28,301 bases of DNA from an uncultured Senegalimassilia sp. (GCA_934661765.1 CAKUJT010000020.1:1-28301), one strand, 5' to 3'; shown: positions 1 through 8,897, counted from the stretch's first letter. Numbers and translations are program-made. The notes: a model not told the origin generated them from the sequence alone.

Positions 1-1053
1 TCCCGCATGACCGGCGAGGAGAAGGTCTCCGAGTTCATGACCCCGCTCGAGAAGCTGGTCACCGCCTCCGAGGACACTTCCCTCAAGGTCGCCAACGACA
101 TCATCTGGGACCACAAGCTGAACTCCCTGCCGCTGGTGGATGCCGAGGGCAATCTGGTCTACATGGTGTTCCGCAAGGACTACGACAGCCACAAGTCCAA
201 CCCCAACGAAATGCTGGACAGCCACAAGCGCTACATCGTGGGCGCGGGCATCAACTCCCGTGACTACGCCGAGCGCATCCCCGCGCTGGTCGAGGCAGGC
301 GCCGACGTGCTGTGCATCGACAGCTCCGAGGGTTATTCCGACTGGCAGAAGATGACCATCGAGTGGGTGCGCGAGCACTACGGCGACTCCGTGAAGATCG
401 GCGCCGGCAACGTGGTCGACGGCGAGGGCTTCCGCTTCCTGGCAGAGGCTGGCGCCGACTTCGTCAAGATCGGCATCGGCGGCGGTTCTATCTGCATCAC
501 CCGCGAGACCAAGGGCATCGGCCGCGGCCAGGCCACGGCAACCATCGAGGTGGCCAAGGCTCGCGACGAGTACTTCAAGGAGACCGGCATCTACGTGCCC
601 ATCTGCTCCGACGGCGGCATCGTCTACGACCATCACATCTCCCTGGCCCTGGCCATGGGCGCCGACTTCGTCATGCTGGGCCGTTACTTCGCCCGCTTCG
701 ACGAGTCCCCGTCTGCCAAGGTCATGGTCAACGGCACCTATATGAAGGAATACTGGGGCGAGGGTTCGGCCCGTGCTCGCAACTGGGGCCGTTACGACCT
801 GGGCGGCAAGAAGAGCCTGTCGTTCGAGGAAGGCGTCGACTCCTACGTGCCCTACGCCGGTCCGCTTAAGGACAACATCGCGGTCACGCTGCTGAAGATC
901 AAGTCCACCATGTGCAACTGCGGTGCGCTCACCATCCCCGAGTTCCAGGACAAGGCCAAGCTCACCGTCATCAGCTCCACTTCCATCGTCGAAGGCGGCG
1001 CGCACGACGTCGTGCTCAAGGATAAGGCTCCTTACGCCTCCAACATGCGCTAA
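1..1053 (+). CDS. guaB: IMP dehydrogenase, 3' part (5' end outside window)
   Basis: Catalyses NAD-dependent oxidation of IMP to XMP, the committed step of GMP synthesis in the cytosol. The frame is open from base 1, so the N-terminus lies upstream; about 350 C-terminal residues are visible of roughly 500. In order they hold the second half of the CBS pair (through about residue 75), then the TIM barrel with [13 protein letters not shown], the catalytic loop [10 protein letters not shown] (the Cys codon is at 493-495), CSDGGI, GRYFARF, the active-site flap with NWGRYD (the Arg-Tyr pair) and a C-terminal [10 protein letters not shown]. The flap and the [10 protein letters not shown] segment match my recollection of the Tritrichomonas foetus IMPDH rather than the usual E. 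coli/Bacillus form. A strong terminator follows and lysR is convergent. Confidence 0.96.
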   Translation, partial: SRMTGEEKVSEFMTPLEKLVTASEDTSLKVANDIIWDHKLNSLPLVDAEGNLVYMVFRKDYDSHKSNPNEMLDSHKRYIVGAGINSRDYAERIPALVEAGADVLCIDSSEGYSDWQKMTIEWVREHYGDSVKIGAGNVVDGEGFRFLAEAGADFVKIGIGGGSICITRETKGIGRGQATATIEVAKARDEYFKETGIYVPICSDGGIVYDHHISLALAMGADFVMLGRYFARFDESPSAKVMVNGTYMKEYWGEGSARARNWGRYDLGGKKSLSFEEGVDSYVPYAGPLKDNIAVTLLKIKSTMCNCGALTIPEFQDKAKLTVISSTSIVEGGAHDVVLKDKAPYASNMR

Positions 1054-1075
1054 GCCCATCGCCTAGCTAAACGAA

Positions 1076-1109
1076 AGCCTCGCCCGGTTCGTGTCGGGCG
1101 AGGCTTTTT
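1076..1109 (+). terminator. Intrinsic terminator after guaB
   Basis: An 11-bp perfect stem AGCCTCGCCCG / CGGGCGAGGCT with an 8-nt loop is followed by TTTT. It lies 23 bases after the guaB stop codon, and separates guaB from the convergent lysR. Confidence 0.9.
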
Positions 1110-1166
1110 GCTTGTGTGGCGTTTGCACACGCAGTCCCTGCGCGGGGCGAAGCTATTGCAGGGCCG

Positions 1167-2087
1167 CTATCGAGCGGTCACGCCCTCGCTTTCCCCGATG
1201 ATGCGATGCAGCTCCTCGATGTAACGGTCCAGAAGCTCGGAGGGCTTGCGTTCGTTGTGCATGATGTATCCCACGGTCATGCGCTCGTCGGTGTCAAGCG
1301 GGATGCTGACGATGCCCGTATGCATCTCGCTTGAAAGCACGCCCGTGGAAAGCGTGTAGCCGTTGTAGCTGGTCAGCAGGTTGGAGAGCGTGCCGCGATC
1401 GGAGATGCGGATGTTGCGCGAGTGCTCGACGTAGCTCAGCGGCTCCTCAGAGTAATAGAACGAGTTTGCGGTGCCCTGCTCGAAGCTGTAGCGGGGCCAT
1501 ACGGTCAGCTCCTCGGGCTTGATGATGTCGCGCCCGGCCAGCGGGTGGTTCTCTCCCACGAACACATGCACGCCCGCGTCGAACAGCGGGTAGAACGATA
1601 CGCCAGCGTCGTCGAAGGCCTTCTGCATGACGCGTTGGTTGAACGCATCCAGGTACAGAATGCCCACTTCGCTGCGGAACGACCGCACGTCGTCGATGAT
1701 CTCGGCGGTGGTGGTTTCCCGAAGGATGAAATCGAAGAAATCCCCCTCGCACCGCTCGACCACGTTCACGAAGGCCTCCACGCTGAAGGCGTAGTGCTGG
1801 GTGGACACCGCCAGGCGCGCTTGGGGCTTCTCCTTGTTGGCGTAGCGAGATTCCAGCATGTTCGCCTGCTCAATGACCTGGCGCGCGTAGCCGAGCAGCT
1901 CGGTGCCGTCGTTGGTCAGCGTTACGCCGCGGTTGCTGCGCGTGAAGATGGAGATGCCGAGCTCCTGCTCAAGCTCCTTGATAGCCGTGGACAGGTTCGA
2001 CTGCGACGCGTAAAGGTTCTGAGCGGCGGCGTTGATCGACCCGTATTCGGCAATGGCGATAAGGTAACGAAGCTGTTGAAGCGTCAT
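1167..2087 (-). CDS. LysR-family transcriptional regulator
   Basis: A 306-residue DNA-binding regulator. The N-terminus (MTLQQLRYLIAIAEYGS) is a LysR winged helix-turn-helix covering about residues 1-60, with AAAQNLYASQSNLSTAI as the recognition region and the usual FTRSNRGVTLT wing. The rest is a LysR-type periplasmic-binding-fold effector domain. The start at 2087 was chosen because the conserved LysR N-terminus begins there and an AAGGA ribosome-binding site lies just upstream; the frame stays open for 37 more codons without family similarity. A minus-strand TACAAT (2128-2123) and a 12-bp palindrome across the likely transcription start suggest autoregulation. The gene is convergent with guaB and divergent from the tRNAs. 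The effector and targets cannot be read from the sequence. Confidence 0.93.
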   Translation of the reverse strand: MTLQQLRYLIAIAEYGSINAAAQNLYASQSNLSTAIKELEQELGISIFTRSNRGVTLTNDGTELLGYARQVIEQANMLESRYANKEKPQARLAVSTQHYAFSVEAFVNVVERCEGDFFDFILRETTTAEIIDDVRSFRSEVGILYLDAFNQRVMQKAFDDAGVSFYPLFDAGVHVFVGENHPLAGRDIIKPEELTVWPRYSFEQGTANSFYYSEEPLSYVEHSRNIRISDRGTLSNLLTSYNGYTLSTGVLSSEMHTGIVSIPLDTDERMTVGYIMHNERKPSELLDRYIEELHRIIGESEGVTAR

Positions 2088-2110
2088 GATTGCGTCCTTC
2101 GCGAAAGATA

Positions 2111-2128
2111 GCGTTGCAACGCATTGTA
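2111..2128 (-). promoter_or_regulatory. lysR promoter -10 with overlapping palindromic operator candidate
   Basis: A minus-strand TACAAT occupies 2128-2123. Directly downstream on that strand is the perfect palindrome GCGTTGCAACGC (2111-2122), which would cover the transcription start. No convincing -35 was found. The position suits negative autoregulation by the LysR protein. Confidence 0.45.
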
Positions 2129-2178
2129 AGGCCCGGAGGTTGCAATTGCGGCGGCAAGATGAATTCCCCATTTTCCCG

Positions 2179-2207
2179 TTGACCGTTTCGTGGGGCACCG
2201 GTAGAAT
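2179..2207 (+). promoter_or_regulatory. Sigma-70-type promoter of the tRNA pair
   Basis: TTGACC at 2179-2184 and TAGAAT at 2202-2207 are separated by 17 bases. The predicted start, near 2214, is about 17 bases before the first tRNA base. Confidence 0.8.
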
Positions 2208-2230
2208 GAAAAGCCGCGCATATGCGAAGT

Positions 2231-2306
2231 GGGCCTTTAGCTCAGTCGGTAGAGCAGGGGACTTTTAATCCCAAGGTCGTGGGTTCGATCCCCACAGGGC
2301 CCACCA
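2231..2306 (+). tRNA. tRNA-Lys (anticodon TTT)
   Basis: A complete 76-base cloverleaf with encoded CCA. The acceptor GGGCCTT pairs with AGGGCCC (one T-G pair), the D arm is AGCTCAGTCGGTAGAGC, the anticodon loop CTTTTAA carries TTT, and the T arm contains GGTTCGATCC. The discriminator is A (2303) and CCA occupies 2304-2306. Confidence 0.98.
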
Positions 2307-2344
2307 TTTTTTTGCGCAGGGCCGCCATGGCGGTTTGAATGCAC

Positions 2345-2418
2345 TGGGCCATCGTCCAACGGCAGGACTCTGGTTTTTGGTACCAGCTACCTAGGTTCGA
2401 ATCCTAGTGGCCCAGCCA
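2345..2418 (+). tRNA. tRNA-Gln (anticodon TTG)
   Basis: A complete 74-base cloverleaf with encoded CCA. The acceptor TGGGCCA pairs perfectly with TGGCCCA, the anticodon stem CTGGT/ACCAG encloses loop TTTTGGT with anticodon TTG, and the T arm contains GGTTCGAATC. The discriminator is G (2415). It lies 38 bases after tRNA-Lys and is probably co-transcribed with it. Confidence 0.97.
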
Positions 2419-2429
2419 TTTAACGTTTC

Positions 2430-2454
2430 AGCCTCCCGATTGGGAGGCTTTTTA
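2430..2454 (+). terminator. Intrinsic terminator after the tRNA pair
   Basis: An 8-bp stem AGCCTCCC / GGGAGGCT with a GATT loop, followed by a run of T. It ends the tRNA-Lys/tRNA-Gln transcript. Confidence 0.9.
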
Positions 2455-2498
2455 TTGCCCGAGAAGAGTCGGAACGCATGATTTCTTTTGCAATGCCC

Positions 2499-2526
2499 TT
2501 GACGCATCGCGGTAAAAGGGTATAGT
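2499..2526 (+). promoter_or_regulatory. Distal promoter of the alpha ribosomal operon
   Basis: TTGACG (2499-2504) and TATAGT (2521-2526) with a 16-base spacer. A start near 2533 would give infA a leader of about 260 bases. That leader includes a long-range pairing ATACCTG (2603-2609) / CAGGTAT (2671-2677) around a GC-rich hairpin (2613-2639). No gene is visible in 2455-2796. Confidence 0.6.
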
Positions 2527-2743
2527 TGCAAGAATCTGAACGCGAATCTCATCTCAATCATTCTCACGCGTTAAGCCGACAAGGCGGCTGCGCAATGCGC
2601 GAATACCTGGCGGCCTCGCCCAATCTCAGCGGCGAAGGCTGCGCGGCATCTAGACCGCACGCCTGACATGCAGGTATCGAAAAGCCACGAGCTCCTCTGG
2701 TCTTGTGCGCTTTGTGTATTTTCCCCACACAACTCAATAAGTT

Positions 2744-2752
2744 TGGTATCAT
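2744..2752 (+). promoter_or_regulatory. Proximal extended -10 promoter of infA
   Basis: TGGTATCAT is a TGn-extended -10 element with a predicted start about 38 bases before infA. No convincing -35 was seen, as expected for extended -10 promoters. The same TGGTATCATT string recurs before eno. Confidence 0.5.
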
Positions 2753-2796
2753 TCCGGATTGCTGCGAAAAGACGAGATTAGTTTGAAGGAGCACCG

Positions 2797-3015
2797 TTGA
2801 CCAAGCAAGATGTTATCGAACTGGGTGGTAAGGTTCTCGAAGCCCTGCCGAACGCCATGTTCAAGGTGGAGCTGGAAAACGGCCACCAAATCCTGGCCCA
2901 CATTTCCGGCAAGATGCGTATGCATTACATCAAGATCTTGCCCGGTGACAAGGTGACGGTCGAACTGTCCGTCTACGACTTGAATCGCGGGCGCATCACG
3001 TACCGTTTCAAGTAG
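2797..3015 (+). CDS. infA: Translation initiation factor IF-1
   Basis: The 72-residue OB-fold protein binds the ribosomal A site during 30S initiation. The sequence reads [17 protein letters not shown], then the conserved [18 protein letters not shown] and [10 protein letters not shown], and has the family's usual length. It starts with TTG at 2797, set by GAAGGAG (2785-2791); no in-frame ATG fits. It opens the alpha operon with rpmJ and rpsM downstream. The usual upstream neighbours secY, adk and map are absent; instead a promoter region and tRNAs precede it, so infA appears to head the transcript here. Confidence 0.97.
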   Translation: MTKQDVIELGGKVLEALPNAMFKVELENGHQILAHISGKMRMHYIKILPGDKVTVELSVYDLNRGRITYRFK

Positions 3016-3115
3016 TCTCAGCCCGCGCGCAAGCCGGCGCGCCAGTGTCCCCGAGAATAATCACCTGCGGCTGGGTGTGTACATATAGGACCGCATTAAC
3101 CGAAAGGAAATTGAA

Positions 3116-3229
3116 ATGAAGGTACGTCCTTCGGTCAAGAAAATGTGCGACAAGTGCAAGATCATTCGACGCCATGGCAAGGTCCTCGTTATCTGCGAGA
3201 ACCCCCGTCATAAGCAGCGTCAAGGCTAG
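3116..3229 (+). CDS. rpmJ: 50S ribosomal protein L36
   Basis: A 37-residue large-subunit protein. It begins [19 protein letters not shown] and ends KQRQG, with Cys11, Cys14, Cys27 and His32 forming the classic zinc ribbon, so this is the zinc-binding (C+) form. ATG at 3116 follows an AAAGGAAA site. It sits between infA and rpsM as in most bacteria, about 100 bases after infA and 21 bases before rpsM. Confidence 0.97.
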   Translation: MKVRPSVKKMCDKCKIIRRHGKVLVICENPRHKQRQG

Positions 3230-3250
3230 GAAGAAAGAGGAGATAAACCC

Positions 3251-3619
3251 ATGGCACGTCTTGTTGGTGTCGACCTTCCTCGCGACAAGCGCATTGAAGT
3301 CGGCTTGACCTACATCTACGGCATTGGCCTGACCACGTCCAAGAAGATCTTGGCTGAGACGGGCATCAATCCGGACACGCGCACGAACGACCTCACTGAA
3401 GAGGATCTCGTCAAGCTGCGCGACTACATCCAGAACAACATCAAGGTGGAGGGCGACCTGCACCGCGAGGTGTCTCAGAACATCAAGCGCCTTATGGAAA
3501 TCGGCTGCTACCGTGGCCTGCGTCATCGCAAGGGCCTGCCCGTTCGCGGTCAGCGCACCCACACGAATGCCCGTACCCGCAAGGGTCCCCGCAAGCAAAT
3601 CGGCGGCAAGAAGAAGTAA
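3251..3619 (+). CDS. rpsM: 30S ribosomal protein S13
   Basis: A 122-residue small-subunit head protein that contacts the 50S subunit and P-site tRNA. Family motifs are [38 protein letters not shown] and [11 protein letters not shown] near the basic C-terminus. Length is normal. ATG at 3251 is preceded by a GAGGAG site. The gene is 21 bases after rpmJ and 16 bases before rpsK, within one transcription unit. Confidence 0.98.
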   Translation: MARLVGVDLPRDKRIEVGLTYIYGIGLTTSKKILAETGINPDTRTNDLTEEDLVKLRDYIQNNIKVEGDLHREVSQNIKRLMEIGCYRGLRHRKGLPVRGQRTHTNARTRKGPRKQIGGKKK

Positions 3620-3635
3620 GTAAGGGAGCTAAGAA

Positions 3636-4034
3636 GTGGCAACTAAGAAAAACGTGCGCACGCGCATCAAGCGCTCCGAGCGCAAGAACATTGCCGTTGG
3701 CGCTGCGCATATCAAGTCTACGTTCAACAACACCATCGTCAGCATCACCGATCCTCAGGGCAACGTGATCTCTTGGCAGTCCGCCGGTACCGTCGGCTTC
3801 AAGGGTTCCCGTAAGTCCACGCCGTTTGCCGCGCAGATGGCTGCTGAGGCTGCTGCCAAGACGGCTATGGAGCACGGCCTGAAGAAGGTCGCCGTATACG
3901 TGAAGGGCCCTGGCTCTGGTCGCGAGACGGCTATTCGTTCGCTGCAGGCTACCGGTCTGGAAGTCGCCAGCATTCAGGACTGCACCCCCATTCCGCACAA
4001 CGGCTGCCGCCCCAAGAAGCGTCGTCGCGTGTAA
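3636..4034 (+). CDS. rpsK: 30S ribosomal protein S11
   Basis: A 132-residue small-subunit platform protein next to the mRNA exit region. Recognised by [41 protein letters not shown], the glycine-rich [13 protein letters not shown] and the C-terminal [16 protein letters not shown]. It starts with GTG at 3636 after AAGGGAG; the N-terminus is rich in Lys and Arg, as usual. It lies in the alpha operon, 19 bases before rpsD. Confidence 0.98.
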   Translation: MATKKNVRTRIKRSERKNIAVGAAHIKSTFNNTIVSITDPQGNVISWQSAGTVGFKGSRKSTPFAAQMAAEAAAKTAMEHGLKKVAVYVKGPGSGRETAIRSLQATGLEVASIQDCTPIPHNGCRPKKRRRV

Positions 4035-4053
4035 CTGAAAGGATCTATTTACT

Positions 4054-4650
4054 ATGGCTATCAATAGAACTCCGGTTCTTAAGCGCTGCCGCCAGCTGGG
4101 CCTGGATCCCGTCGTGCTGGGTTACAGCAGCTCCAAGACTTCCAAGCGCGAGCCCAAGCGTCGTCGTAAGGAATCTGAGTACGCGATGCAGCTTCGCGAG
4201 AAGCAGAAGGTCAAGTTCATCTACGGCGTGCTGGAGAAGCAGTTCCATGGCTACTTCAACAAGGCCAAGTCCATGCCGGGCATCACGGGTGACAACCTGA
4301 TGATCATCCTGGAGTCCCGTCTGGACAGCGTGATCTTCCGTCTGGGCTTCGCCCGCACCCGTAAGGAAGCTCGTCAGATCGTGACCCACGGCCACATCAC
4401 CGTCAACGGCCGCCGCGTGGACATCCCGTCCTACCGCGTCAAGGCCGGCGACAAGATCGCCGTTGCCGACAAGTCCAAGGAACTGCTGGTCATCAAGAGC
4501 GCCCTGGTCTCCAACGCCCGTTTCCAGGTTCCGGCTTGGCTTGAGGTTGACATCGAGAAGCTGCAGGGCAGCGTTCTGGCTCTTCCGACCCGCGATCAGA
4601 TCGATCTCGACATCCGCGAACAGCTCATCGTCGAGCTCTACTCCAAGTAA
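4054..4650 (+). CDS. rpsD: 30S ribosomal protein S4
   Basis: A 198-residue primary 16S rRNA-binding assembly protein, and in many bacteria the translational repressor of this operon. The N-terminal domain has KRCRQLGLDP, and an S4 RNA-binding fold follows with RLDSVIFRLGFARTRKEARQIVTHGHITVNG. It has a single N-terminal Cys and lacks the four-cysteine zinc motif, so it is the C- form (while L36 here is C+). ATG at 4054 follows GAAAGGATC. The gene lies 27 bases before rpoA. Confidence 0.97.
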   Translation: MAINRTPVLKRCRQLGLDPVVLGYSSSKTSKREPKRRRKESEYAMQLREKQKVKFIYGVLEKQFHGYFNKAKSMPGITGDNLMIILESRLDSVIFRLGFARTRKEARQIVTHGHITVNGRRVDIPSYRVKAGDKIAVADKSKELLVIKSALVSNARFQVPAWLEVDIEKLQGSVLALPTRDQIDLDIREQLIVELYSK

Positions 4651-4677
4651 TCGCGCTAGTAAGGAGGCTTACCCAAC

Positions 4678-5628
4678 ATGACAGAGTTCATGAGGCCGAC
4701 GGTAACAACGGAAGAAGTCAACGATACTGTTGCGCGTTTCATCGTGGAACCGCTGGAGCGTGGCTACGGCTATACGCTGGGTAACAGCATGCGTCGCGTT
4801 CTGCTGTCGTCTCTCGACGGCGCCAAGGCGACGGCCATCCAAATCGACGGTGTGCAGCACGAGTTCACCACGGCCGAAGGCGTTATCGAGGATATCACCG
4901 ATATCGTCCTGAACGTCAAGGGCCTGGTCTTCTCGGCTCTCAATGACGACGTGGAAGAGGCCACGGCTCATGTTTCTGCCGAGGGCCCCTGCGTTGTGAC
5001 CGGTGCGGACCTGCAGGTTCCCACCGAGTTCACGCTGATCAACCCCGAGCATGTCATCGCCACGGTTGCCGACGGCGGCCAGCTTGACATGACGGTGCGC
5101 ATCGGCGTGGGCCGCGGTTACGTTTCCGCCGAGCGCAACAAGCGCACGGAGGATCCTATCGGCGTCATCCATGTCGACTCGCTGTTCTCTCCGGTTCGCC
5201 GTTGCACGATGAACGTGACCGACACCCGCGTGGGCCAGCGTACCGACTACGACAAGTTGGTTTTGGAGGTTGAGACGGACGGCTCCATCGAGCCTATCGA
5301 TGCGGTCACCCGTGCTGCCAACATCATCAACCAGTACATGGGCGCGTTCCTCAGCCTGACCAGCACCCCCGAAGAGGAAGAGGGCGAAGTGCCGTCCATC
5401 TTCGCTCCGGAGGGTCAGGAGTCGAACGCCGAGCTGGACAAGCAGATCGAGGACCTGGACCTGTCCGTCCGCTCGTACAACTGCCTGAAGCGCGCCGGCA
5501 TCCATTCGGTGCGCCAGCTGGTCGAGTTCTCCGAGAACGACCTGCTGAACATCAGGAACTTTGGTGCGAAGTCCATTGAGGAAGTGAAGGACAAGCTCAT
5601 TTCCATGGACCTCAATTTGAAGCAATAG
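4678..5628 (+). CDS. rpoA: DNA-directed RNA polymerase alpha subunit
   Basis: A 316-residue subunit that dimerises to nucleate RNA polymerase assembly and contacts UP elements and activators. The N-terminal domain contains RFIVEPLERGYGYTLGNSMRRVLLSSL. An acidic linker (EEEEGEVPSIFAPEGQE) leads to the alpha-CTD from about residue 248, with LDLSVRSYNCLKRAGI and the helix-hairpin-helix NIRNFGAKSIEEVKDKL. Length is normal. ATG at 4678 follows AAGGAGG. It lies between rpsD and rplQ, as in most bacteria. Confidence 0.98.
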   Translation: MTEFMRPTVTTEEVNDTVARFIVEPLERGYGYTLGNSMRRVLLSSLDGAKATAIQIDGVQHEFTTAEGVIEDITDIVLNVKGLVFSALNDDVEEATAHVSAEGPCVVTGADLQVPTEFTLINPEHVIATVADGGQLDMTVRIGVGRGYVSAERNKRTEDPIGVIHVDSLFSPVRRCTMNVTDTRVGQRTDYDKLVLEVETDGSIEPIDAVTRAANIINQYMGAFLSLTSTPEEEEGEVPSIFAPEGQESNAELDKQIEDLDLSVRSYNCLKRAGIHSVRQLVEFSENDLLNIRNFGAKSIEEVKDKLISMDLNLKQ

Positions 5629-5640
5629 GAGAAACCTACC

Positions 5641-6129
5641 ATGAGGCATAACTACAAGGGCCGCAAGCTGGGCACCGACTTTGCCCATACCAAGGCCATG
5701 AAGCGTAGTCTGGTGCAGGCGCTGTTCCTCAACGACCGCATCAAGACCATCGAGTCCCGCGCTAAGGAAATCCGCCCCGATGTCGACAAGATCATCACCT
5801 GGGCGAAGAAGGGCGACCTGCATAGCCGTCGTCTGGCCATCGCTGCGCTGGGCAACGACAAGGAACTGGTCCGCGAGATCTTCGAGAAGGTCGAGCAGGG
5901 CATGTTCGCCGATCGCCAGGGTGGCTACACCCGCATCATGAAGCTGGGCAACCGCAAGGGCGACAACGCCCCCATGGTCATCATGGAGCTCGTCACCGAG
6001 CCGGTGGCAAAGAAGGCTGAGAAGCCGGCCGCCAAGAAGGCTGCCCCGAAGAAGGTCGAGGCTGTCGAGGAGCCCAAGGCCGAGGAAGCTGCTGAGGCTG
6101 TCGAGGCTGCTGAGGAGAAGGCTGAATAA
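5641..6129 (+). CDS. rplQ: 50S ribosomal protein L17 with acidic/alanine-rich C-terminal tail
   Basis: A large-subunit protein at the peptide-exit side. The core (residues 1 to about 118) carries MRHNYKGRKLGTDFAHTKAMKR, LFLNDRIKTIESRAKEIRP and GGYTRIMKLGNRKGDNAPM. The remaining 45 or so residues form a Lys/Ala segment followed by a Glu/Ala-rich tail, making 162 residues against about 120 in typical L17. Such low-complexity tails are common on actinobacterial L17. ATG at 5641 follows AGGAG, 12 bases after rpoA. It is the last gene of the operon. Confidence 0.97.
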   Translation: MRHNYKGRKLGTDFAHTKAMKRSLVQALFLNDRIKTIESRAKEIRPDVDKIITWAKKGDLHSRRLAIAALGNDKELVREIFEKVEQGMFADRQGGYTRIMKLGNRKGDNAPMVIMELVTEPVAKKAEKPAAKKAAPKKVEAVEEPKAEEAAEAVEAAEEKAE

Positions 6130-6153
6130 GCTTTTCGTCTCACATGCGTTTTT

Positions 6154-6184
6154 GAAAGGACCCTTCGGGGTCCTTTCTTTTTTT
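6154..6184 (+). terminator. Strong intrinsic terminator of the alpha operon
   Basis: A 10-bp perfect stem GAAAGGACCC / GGGTCCTTTC closed by a stable TTCG tetraloop and followed by seven T. It ends the infA-rplQ transcript and isolates ecfT. Confidence 0.97.
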
Positions 6185-6217
6185 GTCGATGTGCTTCTGC
6201 GTTATACTTCACGCATG
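6181..6217 (+). promoter_or_regulatory. Leaderless promoter of ecfT
   Basis: TATACT at 6203-6208 places the +1 base at about 6215, which is the A of the ATG. The bases between rplQ's terminator and the ATG hold no Shine-Dalgarno sequence. A weak -35 (TTTTGT, 6181-6186, 16-base spacer) overlaps the terminator's T run. Confidence 0.55.
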
Positions 6218-6961
6218 CAATTACGAGTTAACACCTATATCGACGGCGAATCCTTTGTGCATACCTGTGATGCGCGGGTGAAGGTTCTGCTTCTGTGCGC
6301 ATATACCGCAACAGTCTTCTGGGCTGAAACGTGGGCTGGCCAATGCCTGCTTGCTATTTTGTGTCTGGTGCTGGCGTTGTCGGCGCGCGTACCGCTTGGC
6401 CGCATGCTGGCTATGGGTATTCCCGTGTACATGATGGCGGCTCTCACCGTGCTGTTTGCATCGATCAATAACCAGGTGGGGTTCGTGCTGGGCTTGTTCT
6501 ACGGCGTGAGGATGATCCTGCTTGTTCTTGGCAGCTTCATCGTGGTTCTCACCACCACGTCGACGGCGCTTACCGATGCGCTGCGTTCGTTCGTGTCCCC
6601 TTTGCGGGTCCTGCATGTGCCCGTCGATGACATAGCTATGGTGTTCAGCATGGCTATCCGCTTCATCCCCTTGATGGCTCAAGAGATTTGCTCGATCCAT
6701 GATGCCCAATTTTCGCGTGGCGCCTCGTTTCATCACGGTGGCTTATGGCAACGGTTGTCTGCATGGCCTCCTGTGTTCATCCCGTTGTTTGTCGGCATGT
6801 TCCGAAGAGCCGATAAACTTTCGGTCGCCATGGACGCCCGCTGCTATGGTGCCCGGGGCGGCAGGCGAACCTCGCTGCGCGAATACCGTATGACATCCGC
6901 TTCGGTTGCCGCGCTAGCCGTCGGGCTTGGTCTTCTTGCCGCTATAGCGCTTCTGCTCTAG
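6215..6961 (+). CDS. ecfT: Energy-coupling factor transporter transmembrane protein EcfT (orphan)
   Basis: A 248-residue membrane protein of the EcfT/CbiQ family, which couples ATPase movement to a substrate-binding S component. Hydrophobic segments lie at about residues 24-60, 64-110 and 225-247. The cytoplasmic coupling helices carry DAQFSRGA and AMDARCYG, variants of the paired family motifs. Start at 6215 rather than 6152: the upstream ATG sits inside the rplQ terminator. In many bacteria rplQ is followed by two ecfA genes, ecfT and truA; here only ecfT remains, without ATPase or S-component neighbours. It may share ATPases encoded elsewhere. Confidence 0.85.
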   Translation: MQLRVNTYIDGESFVHTCDARVKVLLLCAYTATVFWAETWAGQCLLAILCLVLALSARVPLGRMLAMGIPVYMMAALTVLFASINNQVGFVLGLFYGVRMILLVLGSFIVVLTTTSTALTDALRSFVSPLRVLHVPVDDIAMVFSMAIRFIPLMAQEICSIHDAQFSRGASFHHGGLWQRLSAWPPVFIPLFVGMFRRADKLSVAMDARCYGARGGRRTSLREYRMTSASVAALAVGLGLLAAIALLL

Positions 6962-6984
6962 TCTTAGACGCTTCTCAAGCCGTC

Positions 6985-7111
6985 GCCTTCGCACACGGCC
7001 GCGAATTCTGCCACGGCGAACGCCATCGCCTTCGCAAACGACGCGTATTCGGCCATGGCAAACGCCGCCGCCATCACACATGACGCAGACTCGGCCACGG
7101 CTGTTGCCGTC
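6985..7111. repeat. Degenerate tandem repeat, three copies of about 42 bp
   Basis: Copies begin at 6985, 7028 and 7070. Each opens GCCWTCRCA, has a central ATTC/ACTC-GGCCAYGGC-like core and ends near GCCRTC. The first copy has one extra base, so the repeats do not hold a common reading frame. The 372-base gap 6962-7333 has no credible gene; the short minus-strand frame across it only reflects the repeat composition. Confidence 0.6.
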
Positions 7112-7138
7112 GCCATCGTCGTTCTCTGGCGATCGCCT

Positions 7139-8626
<1,488 letters not shown>

Positions 8627-8692
8627 TCAAGGCCTCGCCGGGCCGGATTCGGCGAACAGCGTAAAGCATGCAGGCCGCTCAGGCGCGCCGTT

Positions 8693-8744
8693 CCGCTGCA
8701 GTTCGCATGATCAAGGGTAAACCTCGATCATGCGCTGCAAGCGG
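8693..8744 (+). other. Long interrupted hairpin between eno and leuS
   Basis: Arms pair as CCGC/GCGG, TGCAG/CTGCA, CGCATGATC/GATCATGCG and AGG/CCT, with a two-base bulge (8702-8703), one bulged A (8740), one mismatch and a 5-base loop, giving 21 paired positions. No T run follows, so it is not a standard terminator. The rest of 8627-8939 holds smaller GC hairpins (for example CCGGC 8795-8799 / GCCGG 8806-8810) and no gene. Confidence 0.65.
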
Positions 8745-8888
8745 GATCGGGCCGCCTGGGCGGCTTGTCGTTTTCCGGCATCGGGCACGCAATACCGGCC
8801 CAAAAGCCGGACGAGTTTTCCCCAGGAGCCCGCTCGGCTTTCCTTGCCTGGGATGTTGCCGCTTTTTCCCCTCGCGAAAACGCGGGGC

Positions 8889-8897
8889 TGCTACAAT
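8889..8897 (+). promoter_or_regulatory. Extended -10 promoter of leuS
   Basis: TGCTACAAT is a TGn-extended -10. It predicts a start near 8904 and a 36-base leader carrying AAGGA before the ATG at 8940. Confidence 0.6.

Noticed and set aside
2564..2794. A 76-codon minus-strand frame in the gap before infA
   Set aside because: No ribosome-binding site, no family resemblance, and it overlaps the infA promoter and leader.
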